From: Panorpa germanica
Taxonomy: Eukaryota; Arthropoda; Insecta; Mecoptera; Panorpidae
DNA: 64,000 nucleotides
NCBI GenBank assembly: GCA_963678705.1
Contig: OY783219.1
Location: 13,020,001 to 13,084,000 of the forward strand
Direction of reading: 5' to 3'
Positions 11,301 through 19,987 of this stretch are shown here, one piece after another. Both the position numbers and the translations under genes were made by a program. Below the pieces are notes generated by a model that was given only the letters and a program-made list of their open reading frames with translations, was not told the DNA's origin and did no database searches. Each line of letters opens with the position of its first letter. The first letter of the stretch is position 1.

Positions 11301-14300
11301 ATCCGCCAAATCCTTGGTGGGATGATGAATGCAAAGAGACTGTGCAAAACAGAAAAAGAGCCTACAGAAGATACCACCGAAATAGTTCTGAAACAAATAA
11401 AGTAGCCTTAAAAAAAGTAGAATCTGAAACGACCAACTTACTAAAGTTCAAGAAAAGACAAGCTTGGAGAAACCTTGCCGAAGAGTTAAACCATAATTTA
11501 ACTACTAAACAATTATGGGAAAAAATTAATAGGATGAGAGGTTCAGGAAAATGCACGAAAACAATTTCACCTAACAGTGAGGACTTGTTATGTGAACTTT
11601 CACAAGTAATAGCACCGCCCTGGGTACCTGAGCAAGAAAGCGTACTATATGGAGTCACTCAAGACGACTCTAGTAAAATGATGATTAAAGAAGTAGAAAT
11701 GTGGGAACTACAATCTCACCTTATAATGACGAAAACAACCACGCCCGGTCCAGATGGAATATCTTATGAAATGTTAGGCCATCTCCCATCAATCGCTAAA
11801 AAATTATTATTAAACATATACAACACAATTTTGGAAGAAGAACTAATTCCTGAGTCCTGGAAAAATACTCAGATTGTTCCAATATTAAAAATAGATAAGC
11901 CAGTAAATCAACCAACCTCATATAGACCTATAACTCTCATTAATTGCTGCAGAAAAGTCTTTGAGAAAATATTGAAAACGAGATTAGAATATTGGTTAGA
12001 TTCTAAGTCGTTAATACCAAAGCAAATTTTAGGCTGTAGAAGAGGTAGAAGTACCAGGGATGGCATAGTTGCATTATCAGCTAGAATTGAAGCAGGAAAA
12101 AGCAAAGGCAATGTATCAATGGCCTGTTTTGTAGATATCAAAGCAGCTTTCGATAATGTAAACATCAATTTTTTATTAAGACAATTATATGTAATAGGAG
12201 TACCGAGAGTAATAATTAATATACTAAGGAATTTACTAAGTGGCAGGAATACTCAACTATGGTTTAATGGATTACTATCGGACTGGAGACTATGTTCTAA
12301 AGGCATTCCACAAGGCTCAGCACTAAGTCCTCTTCTCTTTAATATGATGGTTAGGTCAATAAAACCGTATCTCAACCCAACAATATCATGGATATCATAT
12401 GTGGATGACTTAGTTTTCTTATCACAAGAAAATACTATAGAGGAGACTGGAAAAAAAATGCAAAAGATTGTAAATAACTTAGAGAAATGGCTTAATGATG
12501 CTTGTTTAGAAGCATCAACAGAAAAATCTAAACTAATGATTTTTAACATGAATTCAAAAATATCACAGCCACCTATAATAACTCTAGGTAAACAAAAATT
12601 GGAATACACAAATAATTATATATACTTAGGATTTCCATTTTCCACAAATAAATCCGAAAAATCAATAATACTCAATATTAAAAAGAAAGCTGAACCTGCA
12701 ATCAATATACTCAAAATGTTTGCTGGACAAAGATGGGGACTAAATACATCTTCGCTACTAAGTTTATATAAATCATTAGTCCGCCCTCATTTGGAGTATG
12801 GTGCAGAGGTACTAATAATGTGTAAAAAGAATACAATAGAATCACTTGAAAAATTGCAATATAAAGCTTTAAGAATAGTATTAGGAGCTATCTGTACAAC
12901 TCATACCCTTTCATTACTAGCAGAGGCTTGTATGCCACCATTAAAAGAAAGATGGATAAAGAAAACGTCTTACTTTATGGCTAGCGCTTTAATGACAAAT
13001 AATACATTAATAAGGGACGAACTTAACGAATTATCAAGAACAGGTTCAAGAAGTCATGAGCTTAATGCAATTTGGATAAATGAAAAAAGGAAATGGACAG
13101 AAAGAGGAACCCCAGTAGAAATACCAATTTTCGAATTAGATTATTATTACTCAGGTAGAGGAACTCCTGCAAATATAACTATTGGCAAGGAGCTAAATAT
13201 GAGTAACATATTACCTGAGCTAATAACTATAGACTTACAACAAAAATTAGATCAACAATTCCCGAATTATACAAAATTATATACTGACGGCTCAAAAGAA
13301 GCAGATGGAGTGGGTGCAGCAGTAGTAGATATTAACAATAGCAGAATTTACAAGCTTCATAATCAAGCATCCATATATACAGCTGAGTTATGTGCTATAG
13401 ATCTAGCTGTGGATCAAATCATTACTGATGACAGAGACAGCACTTTAATATTATCCGACTCGTTATCAGTCATACAGTCCTTAAGCAGTAAGGGAATCAA
13501 TACAAAATTAGACAACAAAATTTATTATGTCAAAGAAAAAATAAATAGGGAAATAGATAAGGGCCGAAATATTAAACTAATTTGGATACCGTCACATAAG
13601 GGAATTAAGGGAAATGAAAAAGCTGATCAAATGGCCAAGGTAGCTACTTCCTGTGATAAATATATTTCATTTTTTATAAAGTCAGACATGAAAGCAGAAT
13701 TAGAAAAAAATGAAATGAAAAATTGGCAAGACAAGTGGGATAATTCTGATAAAGGTAGAGAATGTTATACAATACAACCAATACTGAGACGTAAGCCATG
13801 GTTTGCCAAACTAAAATGGCCAAGAAGATTAATTACAATGACCTCAAGGCTAAGAATGAATCATACTGGAGCTCCGAAACATCTAGCAAGAAACAAAATT
13901 ATTCCAAACTCTAAATGCGAATGTGGTGAAGAAGAGGCAGACCCTGACCACATTCTGTGGCAATGTAAAAATACATCAATGGCAAGAAATGGACTCCAAA
14001 GGGCGGTACTACAGACTTCGCAGACGCTTCCTGTTAACACCGCTTTTTTGATTGAGAAACCGAGATTTATAACTACAGTTGCCATGAACAGATCATTCTT
14101 GTTATCTGGGTATAATATATAAGAAAAGACAGAATAGTATTAGGGGCGATAAAAGGCTACGTGCCTACGAAGCCCAAAAATCTATATAAAAAAAAAAAAA
14201 AAAAAAGTTGAAATTTTGTATATGGGTTAACTTTGGTACCTAATTTACAAATCCCCAAAAAAATTCCCAAATTTTGAAAAAAAGTTGGTCAACTAACGAA

Positions 14301-17300
14301 TAAATTGAAAGCATTTTATATTTTGTTGAAAAAAATAAAAAAAATTTAATCAGTTTATATGAAGAATTATTTGTTGTTATATGTAAAATTAATATTAGAC
14401 CGGGCGCTAGAGGTAAGTGAGTATGCAAAATGAGAGGACCGAATTCCACCAATGGATTTAAGTTAAGAAAAGGTCAAAAATTAATAATCTTGCCGGTCAA
14501 ATATTTGGTCCATTTTTTATTTTACCCCTCTACTCTTATTTGTAAAGGAAATGTATTGAGTACAATCTATAAAATCATTTTAATGATTATTTCAGTAATA
14601 ATTTATACTTTTTTCTAATGGTGAAAGTTGTAATTTATTTTGAATGTTTGCAAGAAAAGCTTTACAATCAGCAGGAATTTTTGTTGAATGACTTGAAATT
14701 ATGAGATTTTTAATAATTTGGCATTTACTCTATCGTGTGAGGGAGGGGATGCGAAAGGAGCGGGAAGGGACCATCACAGCTGGTGGCAAGATGTGTTTTG
14801 TTATTATTTGGGGTCTCAGGTATAAGAATCCGACCATAGTTGCCGGTCCTCACATTTTGCATACTCAACTACCTATAGCGCCTACACTATATAGAGCGAG
14901 TTAAATATTTCATTTTAAAAATGGAATTAAAGTTTGAAATGAAATTCAATTCACACATAAAGGACTGTCGTCGCTTGCGACGGGGTTAAAAACTAGTAAC
15001 TTTGTTGGAATTACAAGACATTCATTCTTAAATTAAATTACTTAAAACTTGTTTTGTTTTTGTTTATATAAAATAATAGCCTATTGTTATATTTCTTTTA
15101 AGACATTCAAGGTTGTTGTTTCATTGTAGCTGCAGTGAACTGGTTTTATTTTGTTTTTGCCTATTTGAATATAACTGAAATAACTTGTATTTGAATTAGG
15201 AGAGAAATGTTAGTCTTTAAGTAATTTTTGTCTGAGGACATTATGTATAATTTTAGTCTGAGGACTTATTAATTAATAAAATATTTTATATAAAACTGCG
15301 CATTTAATATCTGCTTCAACAGGTTATGGGCCCAGATATTATATGGCTTTATTAGGCTTTAATTAAAAAAATTAATATGATGACATCAGTGAGTGCTACA
15401 AGATTTGAGCTGTTGAGTAAGGACAATTATGAAGCCTGGAAAATTCATGTTGAGGCGCTATTGATCAAAAATGATTTGTGGGAATATGTCAGTGGTGAAA
15501 AACCGATTCCTTTTGCTGCGGAAAAGAATCAAGAAGAAAGAAATGGATGGATAAAAATTGATCGTAAAGCTAAGTCAGAAGTAATATTAGCAATTAGTTC
15601 AACGGAATTGCAGCATGTCCGAGGTTGTAATACTTCTCATGAAGTTTGGCAAAAACTTGCCTCAGTTTATGCTTCCAAAGGACCTGCAAGAAAAGCTTTA
15701 TTACTTAAGCAACTCATGCTTCACAAGATGTCTGAAGGTGGTGATGTCAGGGACCATGTAAACAAGTTTTCGGATATAGTTGATCGACTTGGAGCTATGG
15801 ATATTGAAGTGAATAAAGATTTATTGTCTGTAATGTTATTATATAGTCTACCAGATAGCTATGAAGGTTTTAAATGTGCTATGGAATCACGTGATGAACT
15901 CTTGGAGGTTGAAGCTCTTAAGGTTAAGATACTTGAGAAGAGTGAAATTGGTTCAAATTCAGTTGTTGAGTTAGCTGGAAATGTAAGGGCTGAAAATCAA
16001 CCGAGTTACAACAATATTTTTAAAGGATATTGTTTTAAATGTGGAAAACAAGGACATAAGTCTCCTGAATGTCCAACTCAATTGAAACCAAATTTCAGAA
16101 GAAATGGACCAGATAGACAGAATAGATACACACAAGAAAACCAATGTTCTCAAGCGGATGATGATACTTTTGCAGTATTTAATGTTGAATTTGCTGGTAG
16201 TGTTCCAAGTTGTCGACCTTGGATTCTTGATAGTGGCTGTACAACACATTTATGTGGTGATAAACAATTATTTAAGTCTTTAAATGAAGAAATTAGTGGG
16301 AAAATAAATTTGGCTAATCAAGCAAGTAGTGAAATCAAAGGAAAAGGTACTGTTAATTTGTCGATTAGTAATGGTAAACAGCTGAGGTCAGTAGATTTTT
16401 CAAACACATTATTTGTACCAGATTTAAGGTCAAATCTAGTATCAGTTGCTAAAATTACTAATAAGGATCATGAAATTCTATTTAAAAAAGATTCAGCTGT
16501 AATTATGGATATGACTGGAAATGTTAAATTTGTTGCTGAAAGGCGTGGTGATCTCTATTATTTACAAGAAGGTAATGAAGAAGCTTGTATTGGAGAAGAT
16601 AAAGCTAATTCTGAGTTATTGATGTGGCATTGTCGTATGGGTCATTTAAATGCTAAGGATTTATTTCGGGTGATTAATCAGAATACTACAAGTAAAGTAA
16701 CCTCTGAACAATTGAAATGTTTGTCAAGATGTGAAGTGTGTCTACGAGGTAAGATGACAGGGTTACCGTTTTCAGGAAGTGAACGACAGAGTGAAGAACT
16801 TCTTGAAATAGTTCATACAGATATTGTTGGACCGTTTAGGACACAATCAGTGAATGGAGCAAAATATTTTATTACATTTATTGATGATTATTCTCGATGG
16901 TGTGAAGTATACTTTCTTAAACAGAAGAGTGGTGCACTAGAAGCTTTCAAAATGTATCAAAATCAAGCTGAACGTATGACAGGGAAGAAGATTAAGTATC
17001 TTCAAAGTGATAATGGTAAAGAGTATTGTAATACTGAGATGGATTCTTTCCTGCGTAATCAAGGTATTCAACGTCGATTAAGTGTTGTAAGAACACCTCA
17101 GCAAAATGGTGTTGCTGAACGTTTAAATAGAACATTTGTTGAAATGGGACGATGTTTATTACTTCAATCAAATTTATCAGATATGTTTTGGACTGATGCT
17201 GTAGCTACAGCATGTCATTTGAGAAACAGATGTCCTTCAAGAAGTATTAATGGAGATACTCCTTATCAGAGATGGTTCAACAGGGATAAAGTTCATTTAA

Positions 17301-19931
17301 ATTATTTACGAGCATTTGGATCAACTGTATATGTCTTAGATAAAGATCCAACAAAAGGCAAATTATCCGATAGATCAATGAAAGGAATTTTTGTAGGTTA
17401 TCCACGTGAATCAAAAGGATACAGAATTTGGTTACCAGAAAAGAGAAAATTTATTGTTGCTCGTGATGTGAAATTTATTGAAGATAATGTTAATACAGTT
17501 TTAAAGAACCAAGAGATTAAACAGCTGATTATTAATGATTTTGAAAACAAGGATAAACCATGGATTGAATTGATAACAGGATTTAAAAATAGTAATGAGA
17601 CAGAAATTTTAGATGGAATCCCAGAAGAAAATTTAGAAGATAATGAAGAAAATGAAAATTCATCTGGTATTCAATCATCTATTCAAGAAACTACTAGAAG
17701 AAACTCAAGAGAATATACTAGAGAAGAAAGAAGAGGACCAGGAAGACCAAAATTAATTAAAACAGGTTTGAAAGGACGTCCCAGAAAATTATTTTCAAAA
17801 GTTAATAATTGTGAAGTTAAAGAAAGGATTGAATCTGATTCTAATGAAGATGATAATGATAATGATAATATATTTGTTGGAGTAGCTGAAGTTAAATTGG
17901 AAGATGCTATTAATTTTCAAGAGTGTGCTGAGTGGAAGAGAGCAATTAAATCAGAAGTCATAAGTTTATTAAAAAATGATACTTGGAATATTGTAAAATT
18001 ACCTGAAGGTCAAAGTGTTGTGGGAAGTCGAATGATTTTAACAAATAAATTTGGATCAGATGGGCTTATTGAAAAAAGAAAAGCTCGTATTGTTGCAAAA
18101 GGTTATAGTCAGAAATATGGTATTGATTATGATCAAACTTTTGCTCCAGTTGCAAGAATGGAATCAATGAGACTTTTAATTGCATTGTCTGTGGAATTAA
18201 AACTTGTAATAAGACAATTTGATGTTGTAACTGCCTATTTAAATGGAATATTAGAAGAAAATGTTTATATGGAAATACCGGATATGCTACATGAAATTTT
18301 GATGTGGATAATTGATGATAGTCAGGTGTCTGAAGAATTAAAAAATAAAGCTACAAAAATGTTAAAATGTATTGAAGAAGGAGGTGATGTTTGTAAATTA
18401 AAAATTCACTGAAGGATTGGGACTTCAAATTATTTAAATTGTTGAAATGAATGTCTTGAGGGGGTGTGTTGGAATTACAAGACATTCATTCTTAAATTAA
18501 ATTACTTAAAACTTGTTTTGTTTTTGTTTATATAAAATAATAGCCTATTGTTATATTTCTTTTAAGACATTCAAGGTTGTTGTTTCATTGTAGCTGCAGT
18601 GAACTGGTTTTATTTTGTTTTTGCCTATTTGAATATAACTGAAATAACTTGTATTTGAATTAGGAGAGAAATGTTAGTCTTTAAGTAATTTTTGTCTGAG
18701 GACATTATGTATAATTTTAGTCTGAGGACTTATTAATTAATAAAATATTTTATATAAAACTGCGCATTTAATATCTGCTTCAACAAACTTATATTCCAAT
18801 AAAAAATTAAAAAACGACCCTTAAAAAATGAGTTCAGAAACCCGTTGCACTTATTTTAGTACTTCTTACCTGTTTTGAAATGTTACTGCAGCTATAAATA
18901 ATGAAACAATAGCTTGATAAGAAGAAGGCTCCCCACCACATATTGGAATAAGATATCCTTTTTAGTGTTGTATCCCGTACATCAGGATGAGAGTATATCA
19001 GCATCGAAGAGAACATCTTAAACAAACTGACAACAAAAACTGATAAAGAAATAACCATAAGAGGAATCGAGTAAGAGTCATTAAACAATTCAAGTAATTC
19101 ACAAATGTCGCTGAAGATGTCCATCAAGGATCTCAACTTCCCAGAAGATTCAGACGCAAAACTTAGTTTCATTCTATGTTGGAAACATTTAGAGAAGTCG
19201 TGATAGATCTTTATATCAGTGAGTTTGTTGTTTCTAGTGATCACATCTTGTAGAATACCTTTCAAGTGCTGATTTATAAGGTAAAATCTTTGATAGAACA
19301 TAAATGTTACACTTTCGAATTGGAAACAAGTCACTGCCATAACATAGTAAGGATAAACATACACCATGGACAGTGGCAAAGCATAATAAACTGATTGGTG
19401 TGTTATGAAGATTAGGTAGAAATAATAAATCCCGTTTAGCAATAGCAGGATCAAACCAGCGAGGACGATGCTCAGTGTCAGGCAGTAGACGTTTCTGTAG
19501 CTAATAATGATTCCAGTGGCAGCAAATTTCTGATCAATTTCATAAACATCATTAATCGCATTTACAATGATCGATCTATTAGACAATGTTTGGTAGTAGA
19601 TCACTAAAACCACTATTATGCCTAAAACAACTTGAAGAATGTGACCAATAAAAAGCAAAACAGGTTCTCTGGATACAACACCATTTTCCGCACTTAAAAT
19701 AAATGTATACACAGAAGATAGCGTAAATAGTACAAAGCAACATATATTATAAAATAATGCAAGTTTAGATATCTTCATAGCACGTTTTCCACCTTTTTCT
19801 TCTATAAAATAGGATGCCAGGCCGAGTATTTTAGTTGCAAGAAGCACTGGTTTCATGTTAACATAAATATCTTCTGGACTTAATAATTTGACCACACATT
19901 TCTTTATTCTTGATATTAATCCGCCTGCCAT
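5248..19931 (-). CDS. Gustatory receptor (7tm_7 family), three exons
   Basis: A ligand-gated chemosensory channel of the insect gustatory receptor family, acting in the plasma membrane of taste neurons. Exon 1 is 19931-18870 (354 codons), exon 2 is 7817-7659 (53 codons) and exon 3 is 5322-5248 (24 codons plus stop), all phase 0 with GTAAGA/GTAAGT donors and TATAG/TTCAG acceptors, giving 431 residues, typical of the family. The N-terminal MKPVLLATKILGLA segment, about six hydrophobic segments in exon 1, the LMHREVVI...CDMFPLNYTLLFS stretch of exon 2 and the VYYMTILMQF end of exon 3 fit the known C-terminal TYxxxxxQF region. The start is the ATG at 19931; a longer open frame upstream has no ATG. 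Intron 1 is 11 kb because two retrotransposons sit in it. The reading frame is unbroken, so the gene may be functional. Ligand and orthologue are unknown. Confidence 0.88.
5505..5961. repeat. MITE with 30-bp TIRs and TA target duplication
   Basis: The ends carry AGGGTGTCCCAATATTCAAC and its reverse complement, continuing through GATAAGCGGGCA on both sides. TA flanks both ends and the outermost context is TATA(G/C)AGGGTGTCCC, the form of many insect Tc1/mariner-derived MITEs. It is 457 bp, non-coding, and lies in intron 2 of the gustatory receptor gene. A partial copy of the interior is at 1195-1385. Confidence 0.8.
6619..7253. repeat. MITE, AATGGGCTT family, copy 2
   Basis: The left end AAATGGGCTTGTGTCCTATG and right end GAGGACAGAAGCCCATT are inverted versions of each other. 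Large blocks are shared with 3861-4506 (the TTGTCTCTTTAATTATTAAA block and the CTACCACAGCACTGACC region). It lies in intron 2 of the gustatory receptor gene. Non-coding. Confidence 0.7.
7254..7658. repeat. Intronic relics of the AATGGGCTT family
   Basis: The block AAATAGCTATATCTACCTCAA at about 7540 is a diverged form of the right-hand part of the family (CTATATCTCCGTCAATATTT in copy 2). There are no intact ends and nothing else is recognisable. Confidence 0.4.
7659..7817 (-). CDS. Gustatory receptor exon 2
   Basis: 53 codons between a TTTTATAG acceptor and a GTAAGTAG donor. It encodes the intracellular loop before TM7 and the start of TM7; the LHR-like MHREV and FPLNYTLLFS segments are the most conserved part of insect gustatory receptors. 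Confidence 0.85.
7818..8914. other. Gustatory receptor intron 1, proximal part
   Basis: Intronic AT-rich sequence. A further relic of the AATGGGCTT family (CTATATCTCCGTCAACTATT near 8090) is visible. The short open frame from 8759 has no recognisable domain and crosses into the retrotransposon. Confidence 0.4.
9124..10389 (+). CDS. Non-LTR ORF1, gag-like nucleic-acid-binding protein
   Basis: The product coats element RNA in the retrotransposition particle. Three Cys/His knuckles are visible in a row: CRRCWKFGHSTNFC, CQFCGGDHSSLSC and CRNCKEDHKADDRSC. A long Lys/Glu-rich tail follows. The frame is open from an ATG at 9046, but that extension is very hydrophobic and lysine-rich. I prefer the ATG at 9124 (421 codons) because its protein begins like other gag-like ORF1s; either is possible. 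ORF2 starts 31 bp after the stop. Confidence 0.8.
   Translation: MNDRSHEKDLYEAKRIRTSYYPHSYTGVCLVILKPITYNTNPAFIAQYLRSNYKDINIIAVSQRKIEVETNSPFLANKIIEDAIVLAKYKSIIPKNLVEVQGLIDLHPDNLDDVFLHDAVGFNKNSRQLAPKITDFIRFNRIEEGKKTPTWKCLISFSGDKIPEYIAFQGILYPVAAYIQRVRQCRRCWKFGHSTNFCRSAEYCQFCGGDHSSLSCKKEKLFCRNCKEDHKADDRSCSKYLELKNKNEAKAKTTYIEKIKIDRGKEVFTLNLFEFPSLEESINKKKITDCIISGEPERKIRRVLKISEPRRSPREVKKRTWKPDNTHKVKENERSKPIPVNKTDKVKKPEIIKKSEFVTKTDLDKNIIENSEEIRDSEEINQNIDTDEVVLEAETITNNLNQTIVNNHTIPPPDNQNIEMF
10421..14122 (+). CDS. Non-LTR ORF2: endonuclease, reverse transcriptase, RNase H
   Basis: 1233 codons, uninterrupted. An AP-type endonuclease fills residues 1-220 (MQWNCRSL, SETWLD, LGDWNAK, GSDHAI). Reverse transcriptase follows at about 440-740, with TTPGPDGISYEML, GIPQGSALSPLLFN and the catalytic YVDD near residue 660. 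An RNase H domain starts near residue 954 (YTDGSKEADGVGAA, TAELCAI, LSDSLSV, WIPSHKGIKGNEKAD). A CxC...H..C zinc motif sits near the C-terminus (CECGEEEADPDHILWQC). RNase H after RT places it in the I/LOA group rather than jockey or R1. All catalytic motifs are intact. Confidence 0.9.
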   Translation: MYKNTCIMQWNCRSLKSKLINLKQIVFENNIEVIALSETWLDPSYKIKWRNMELVRADRNNNGGGVALVINHNIFIDKILIPLSGDIEIIGAKIKWGNEHINVVSLYAPATASITTGILNAILRSIPEPRLILGDWNAKAIAWGNTYDCPRGKIICQVMDNNNMMFLNDGSPTRINIHSGTASAIDLSWATPSLGSQLSWNVMEDQLGSDHAIILMNGAQISQSSRGKERFKLNIVPNTIDWDNFSNQIEADLLANQIQSNTTLEIKYNYLIDSIESAAKKWGKNIANNKISKYPPNPWWDDECKETVQNRKRAYRRYHRNSSETNKVALKKVESETTNLLKFKKRQAWRNLAEELNHNLTTKQLWEKINRMRGSGKCTKTISPNSEDLLCELSQVIAPPWVPEQESVLYGVTQDDSSKMMIKEVEMWELQSHLIMTKTTTPGPDGISYEMLGHLPSIAKKLLLNIYNTILEEELIPESWKNTQIVPILKIDKPVNQPTSYRPITLINCCRKVFEKILKTRLEYWLDSKSLIPKQILGCRRGRSTRDGIVALSARIEAGKSKGNVSMACFVDIKAAFDNVNINFLLRQLYVIGVPRVIINILRNLLSGRNTQLWFNGLLSDWRLCSKGIPQGSALSPLLFNMMVRSIKPYLNPTISWISYVDDLVFLSQENTIEETGKKMQKIVNNLEKWLNDACLEASTEKSKLMIFNMNSKISQPPIITLGKQKLEYTNNYIYLGFPFSTNKSEKSIILNIKKKAEPAINILKMFAGQRWGLNTSSLLSLYKSLVRPHLEYGAEVLIMCKKNTIESLEKLQYKALRIVLGAICTTHTLSLLAEACMPPLKERWIKKTSYFMASALMTNNTLIRDELNELSRTGSRSHELNAIWINEKRKWTERGTPVEIPIFELDYYYSGRGTPANITIGKELNMSNILPELITIDLQQKLDQQFPNYTKLYTDGSKEADGVGAAVVDINNSRIYKLHNQASIYTAELCAIDLAVDQIITDDRDSTLILSDSLSVIQSLSSKGINTKLDNKIYYVKEKINREIDKGRNIKLIWIPSHKGIKGNEKADQMAKVATSCDKYISFFIKSDMKAELEKNEMKNWQDKWDNSDKGRECYTIQPILRRKPWFAKLKWPRRLITMTSRLRMNHTGAPKHLARNKIIPNSKCECGEEEADPDHILWQCKNTSMARNGLQRAVLQTSQTLPVNTAFLIEKPRFITTVAMNRSFLLSGYNI
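14403..14882. repeat. MITE with about 40-bp imperfect TIRs
   Basis: The left end GGCGCTAGAGGTAAGTGAGT, followed by ATGCAAAATGAGAGGACCG, is matched by the reverse complement of the right end, GGCGCTATAGGTAGTTGAGT then ATGCAAAATGTGAGGACCG. About 480 bp and non-coding; the small open frames inside are spurious. No clear target duplication was found. Confidence 0.65.
15003..15321 (+). repeat. Copia 5' LTR
   Basis: 319 bp, starts TGTTGGAATTACAAG and ends CTGCTTCAACA. Followed at 15322 by the GGTTATGGGCCCAG primer binding site. Matches 18467-18785 base for base where I compared them. Confidence 0.93.
15377..18412 (+). CDS. Truncated copia Gag-Pol polyprotein
   Basis: 1011 codons. Order: gag, zinc knuckle CFKCGKQGHKSPEC near 219, aspartic protease WILDSGCTTH near 283, integrase with HHCC zinc domain (WHCRMGHLNAKDL...CEVC) and catalytic HTDIVGP, QSDNGKEY and NGVAERLNRT, then the start of RT (KARIVAKGYSQ...FDVVTAYLNG...VYMEIP). 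The frame stops just after VCKLK, where copia polyproteins normally continue into YGLKQ and the YVDD box. The bases after this point, read in another frame, give EGLGLQII and a stop, which is the normal copia C-terminus. So an internal deletion joined the two with a frameshift. Gag, protease and integrase remain; RT catalytic residues and RNase H are gone. Confidence 0.9.
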   Translation: MMTSVSATRFELLSKDNYEAWKIHVEALLIKNDLWEYVSGEKPIPFAAEKNQEERNGWIKIDRKAKSEVILAISSTELQHVRGCNTSHEVWQKLASVYASKGPARKALLLKQLMLHKMSEGGDVRDHVNKFSDIVDRLGAMDIEVNKDLLSVMLLYSLPDSYEGFKCAMESRDELLEVEALKVKILEKSEIGSNSVVELAGNVRAENQPSYNNIFKGYCFKCGKQGHKSPECPTQLKPNFRRNGPDRQNRYTQENQCSQADDDTFAVFNVEFAGSVPSCRPWILDSGCTTHLCGDKQLFKSLNEEISGKINLANQASSEIKGKGTVNLSISNGKQLRSVDFSNTLFVPDLRSNLVSVAKITNKDHEILFKKDSAVIMDMTGNVKFVAERRGDLYYLQEGNEEACIGEDKANSELLMWHCRMGHLNAKDLFRVINQNTTSKVTSEQLKCLSRCEVCLRGKMTGLPFSGSERQSEELLEIVHTDIVGPFRTQSVNGAKYFITFIDDYSRWCEVYFLKQKSGALEAFKMYQNQAERMTGKKIKYLQSDNGKEYCNTEMDSFLRNQGIQRRLSVVRTPQQNGVAERLNRTFVEMGRCLLLQSNLSDMFWTDAVATACHLRNRCPSRSINGDTPYQRWFNRDKVHLNYLRAFGSTVYVLDKDPTKGKLSDRSMKGIFVGYPRESKGYRIWLPEKRKFIVARDVKFIEDNVNTVLKNQEIKQLIINDFENKDKPWIELITGFKNSNETEILDGIPEENLEDNEENENSSGIQSSIQETTRRNSREYTREERRGPGRPKLIKTGLKGRPRKLFSKVNNCEVKERIESDSNEDDNDNDNIFVGVAEVKLEDAINFQECAEWKRAIKSEVISLLKNDTWNIVKLPEGQSVVGSRMILTNKFGSDGLIEKRKARIVAKGYSQKYGIDYDQTFAPVARMESMRLLIALSVELKLVIRQFDVVTAYLNGILEENVYMEIPDMLHEILMWIIDDSQVSEELKNKATKMLKCIEEGGDVCKLKIH
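18467..18785 (+). repeat. Copia 3' LTR
   Basis: 319 bp, preceded by the purine tract and followed by the AACTT duplication. Same sequence as the 5' LTR by eye. Confidence 0.93.
18791..18850. repeat. Right-end remnant of the AATGGGCTT MITE family
   Basis: AAAACGACCCTTAAAAAATG followed by AGTTCAGAAACCCGTTGCA parallels the right ends at 7215-7253, 53300-53339 and 54940-54982. The remnant ends about 20 bp from the donor of gustatory receptor exon 1 and is cut by the copia insertion. Confidence 0.5.
18870..19931 (-). CDS. Gustatory receptor exon 1
   Basis: 354 codons from the ATG at 19931 to a CAG/GTAAGA donor. The product begins MAGGLISRIKKCVVKLL. Hydrophobic segments suggest TM1 to TM6. The open frame runs only 11 codons past the donor, which is intronic. 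The upstream side is interrupted 52 bp before the ATG by a gypsy LTR. Confidence 0.87.
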
Positions 19932-19987
19932 GGTTTCTTTTCTTTCTAATTTCAAACATCGACTAAATTATTCCTAACCTAATATAG

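Larger units (their letters stand above)
8915..14203 (+). mobile_element. Full-length non-LTR retrotransposon, I/LOA group
   Basis: Two adjacent open frames (a zinc-knuckle ORF1 and an endonuclease-RT-RNase H ORF2, 31 bp apart) are followed by a 66-bp 3' UTR and an A-run of about 20. The 13-mer AAAGTTGAAATTT occurs at 8902-8914 before the 5' end and again at 14204-14216 directly after the A tract, which fits a target-site duplication. The exact edge of the A tract is ambiguous. Both frames are open, so the copy is young and possibly competent. It is inserted antisense in intron 1 of the gustatory receptor gene. Confidence 0.82.
15003..18785 (+). mobile_element. Copia LTR retrotransposon, internally deleted
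   Basis: Two 319-bp LTRs (15003-15321 and 18467-18785), TGTTGG...CAACA, look identical by eye and are flanked by the 5-bp duplication AACTT (14998-15002 and 18786-18790). The primer site directly after the left LTR is GGTTATGGGCCCAG, the copia-type site complementary to an internal part of initiator tRNA-Met. A purine tract (GAGGGGGTG) precedes the right LTR. The element is only 3.8 kb because the C-terminal half of RT and all of RNase H are missing. Identical LTRs mean that it moved recently despite this, presumably with proteins from a complete copy. It sits antisense in intron 1 of the gustatory receptor gene. Confidence 0.93.

Noticed and set aside
14701..14904. 67-codon frame ending at 14904
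   Set aside because: It is MITE sequence, including the terminal repeat.
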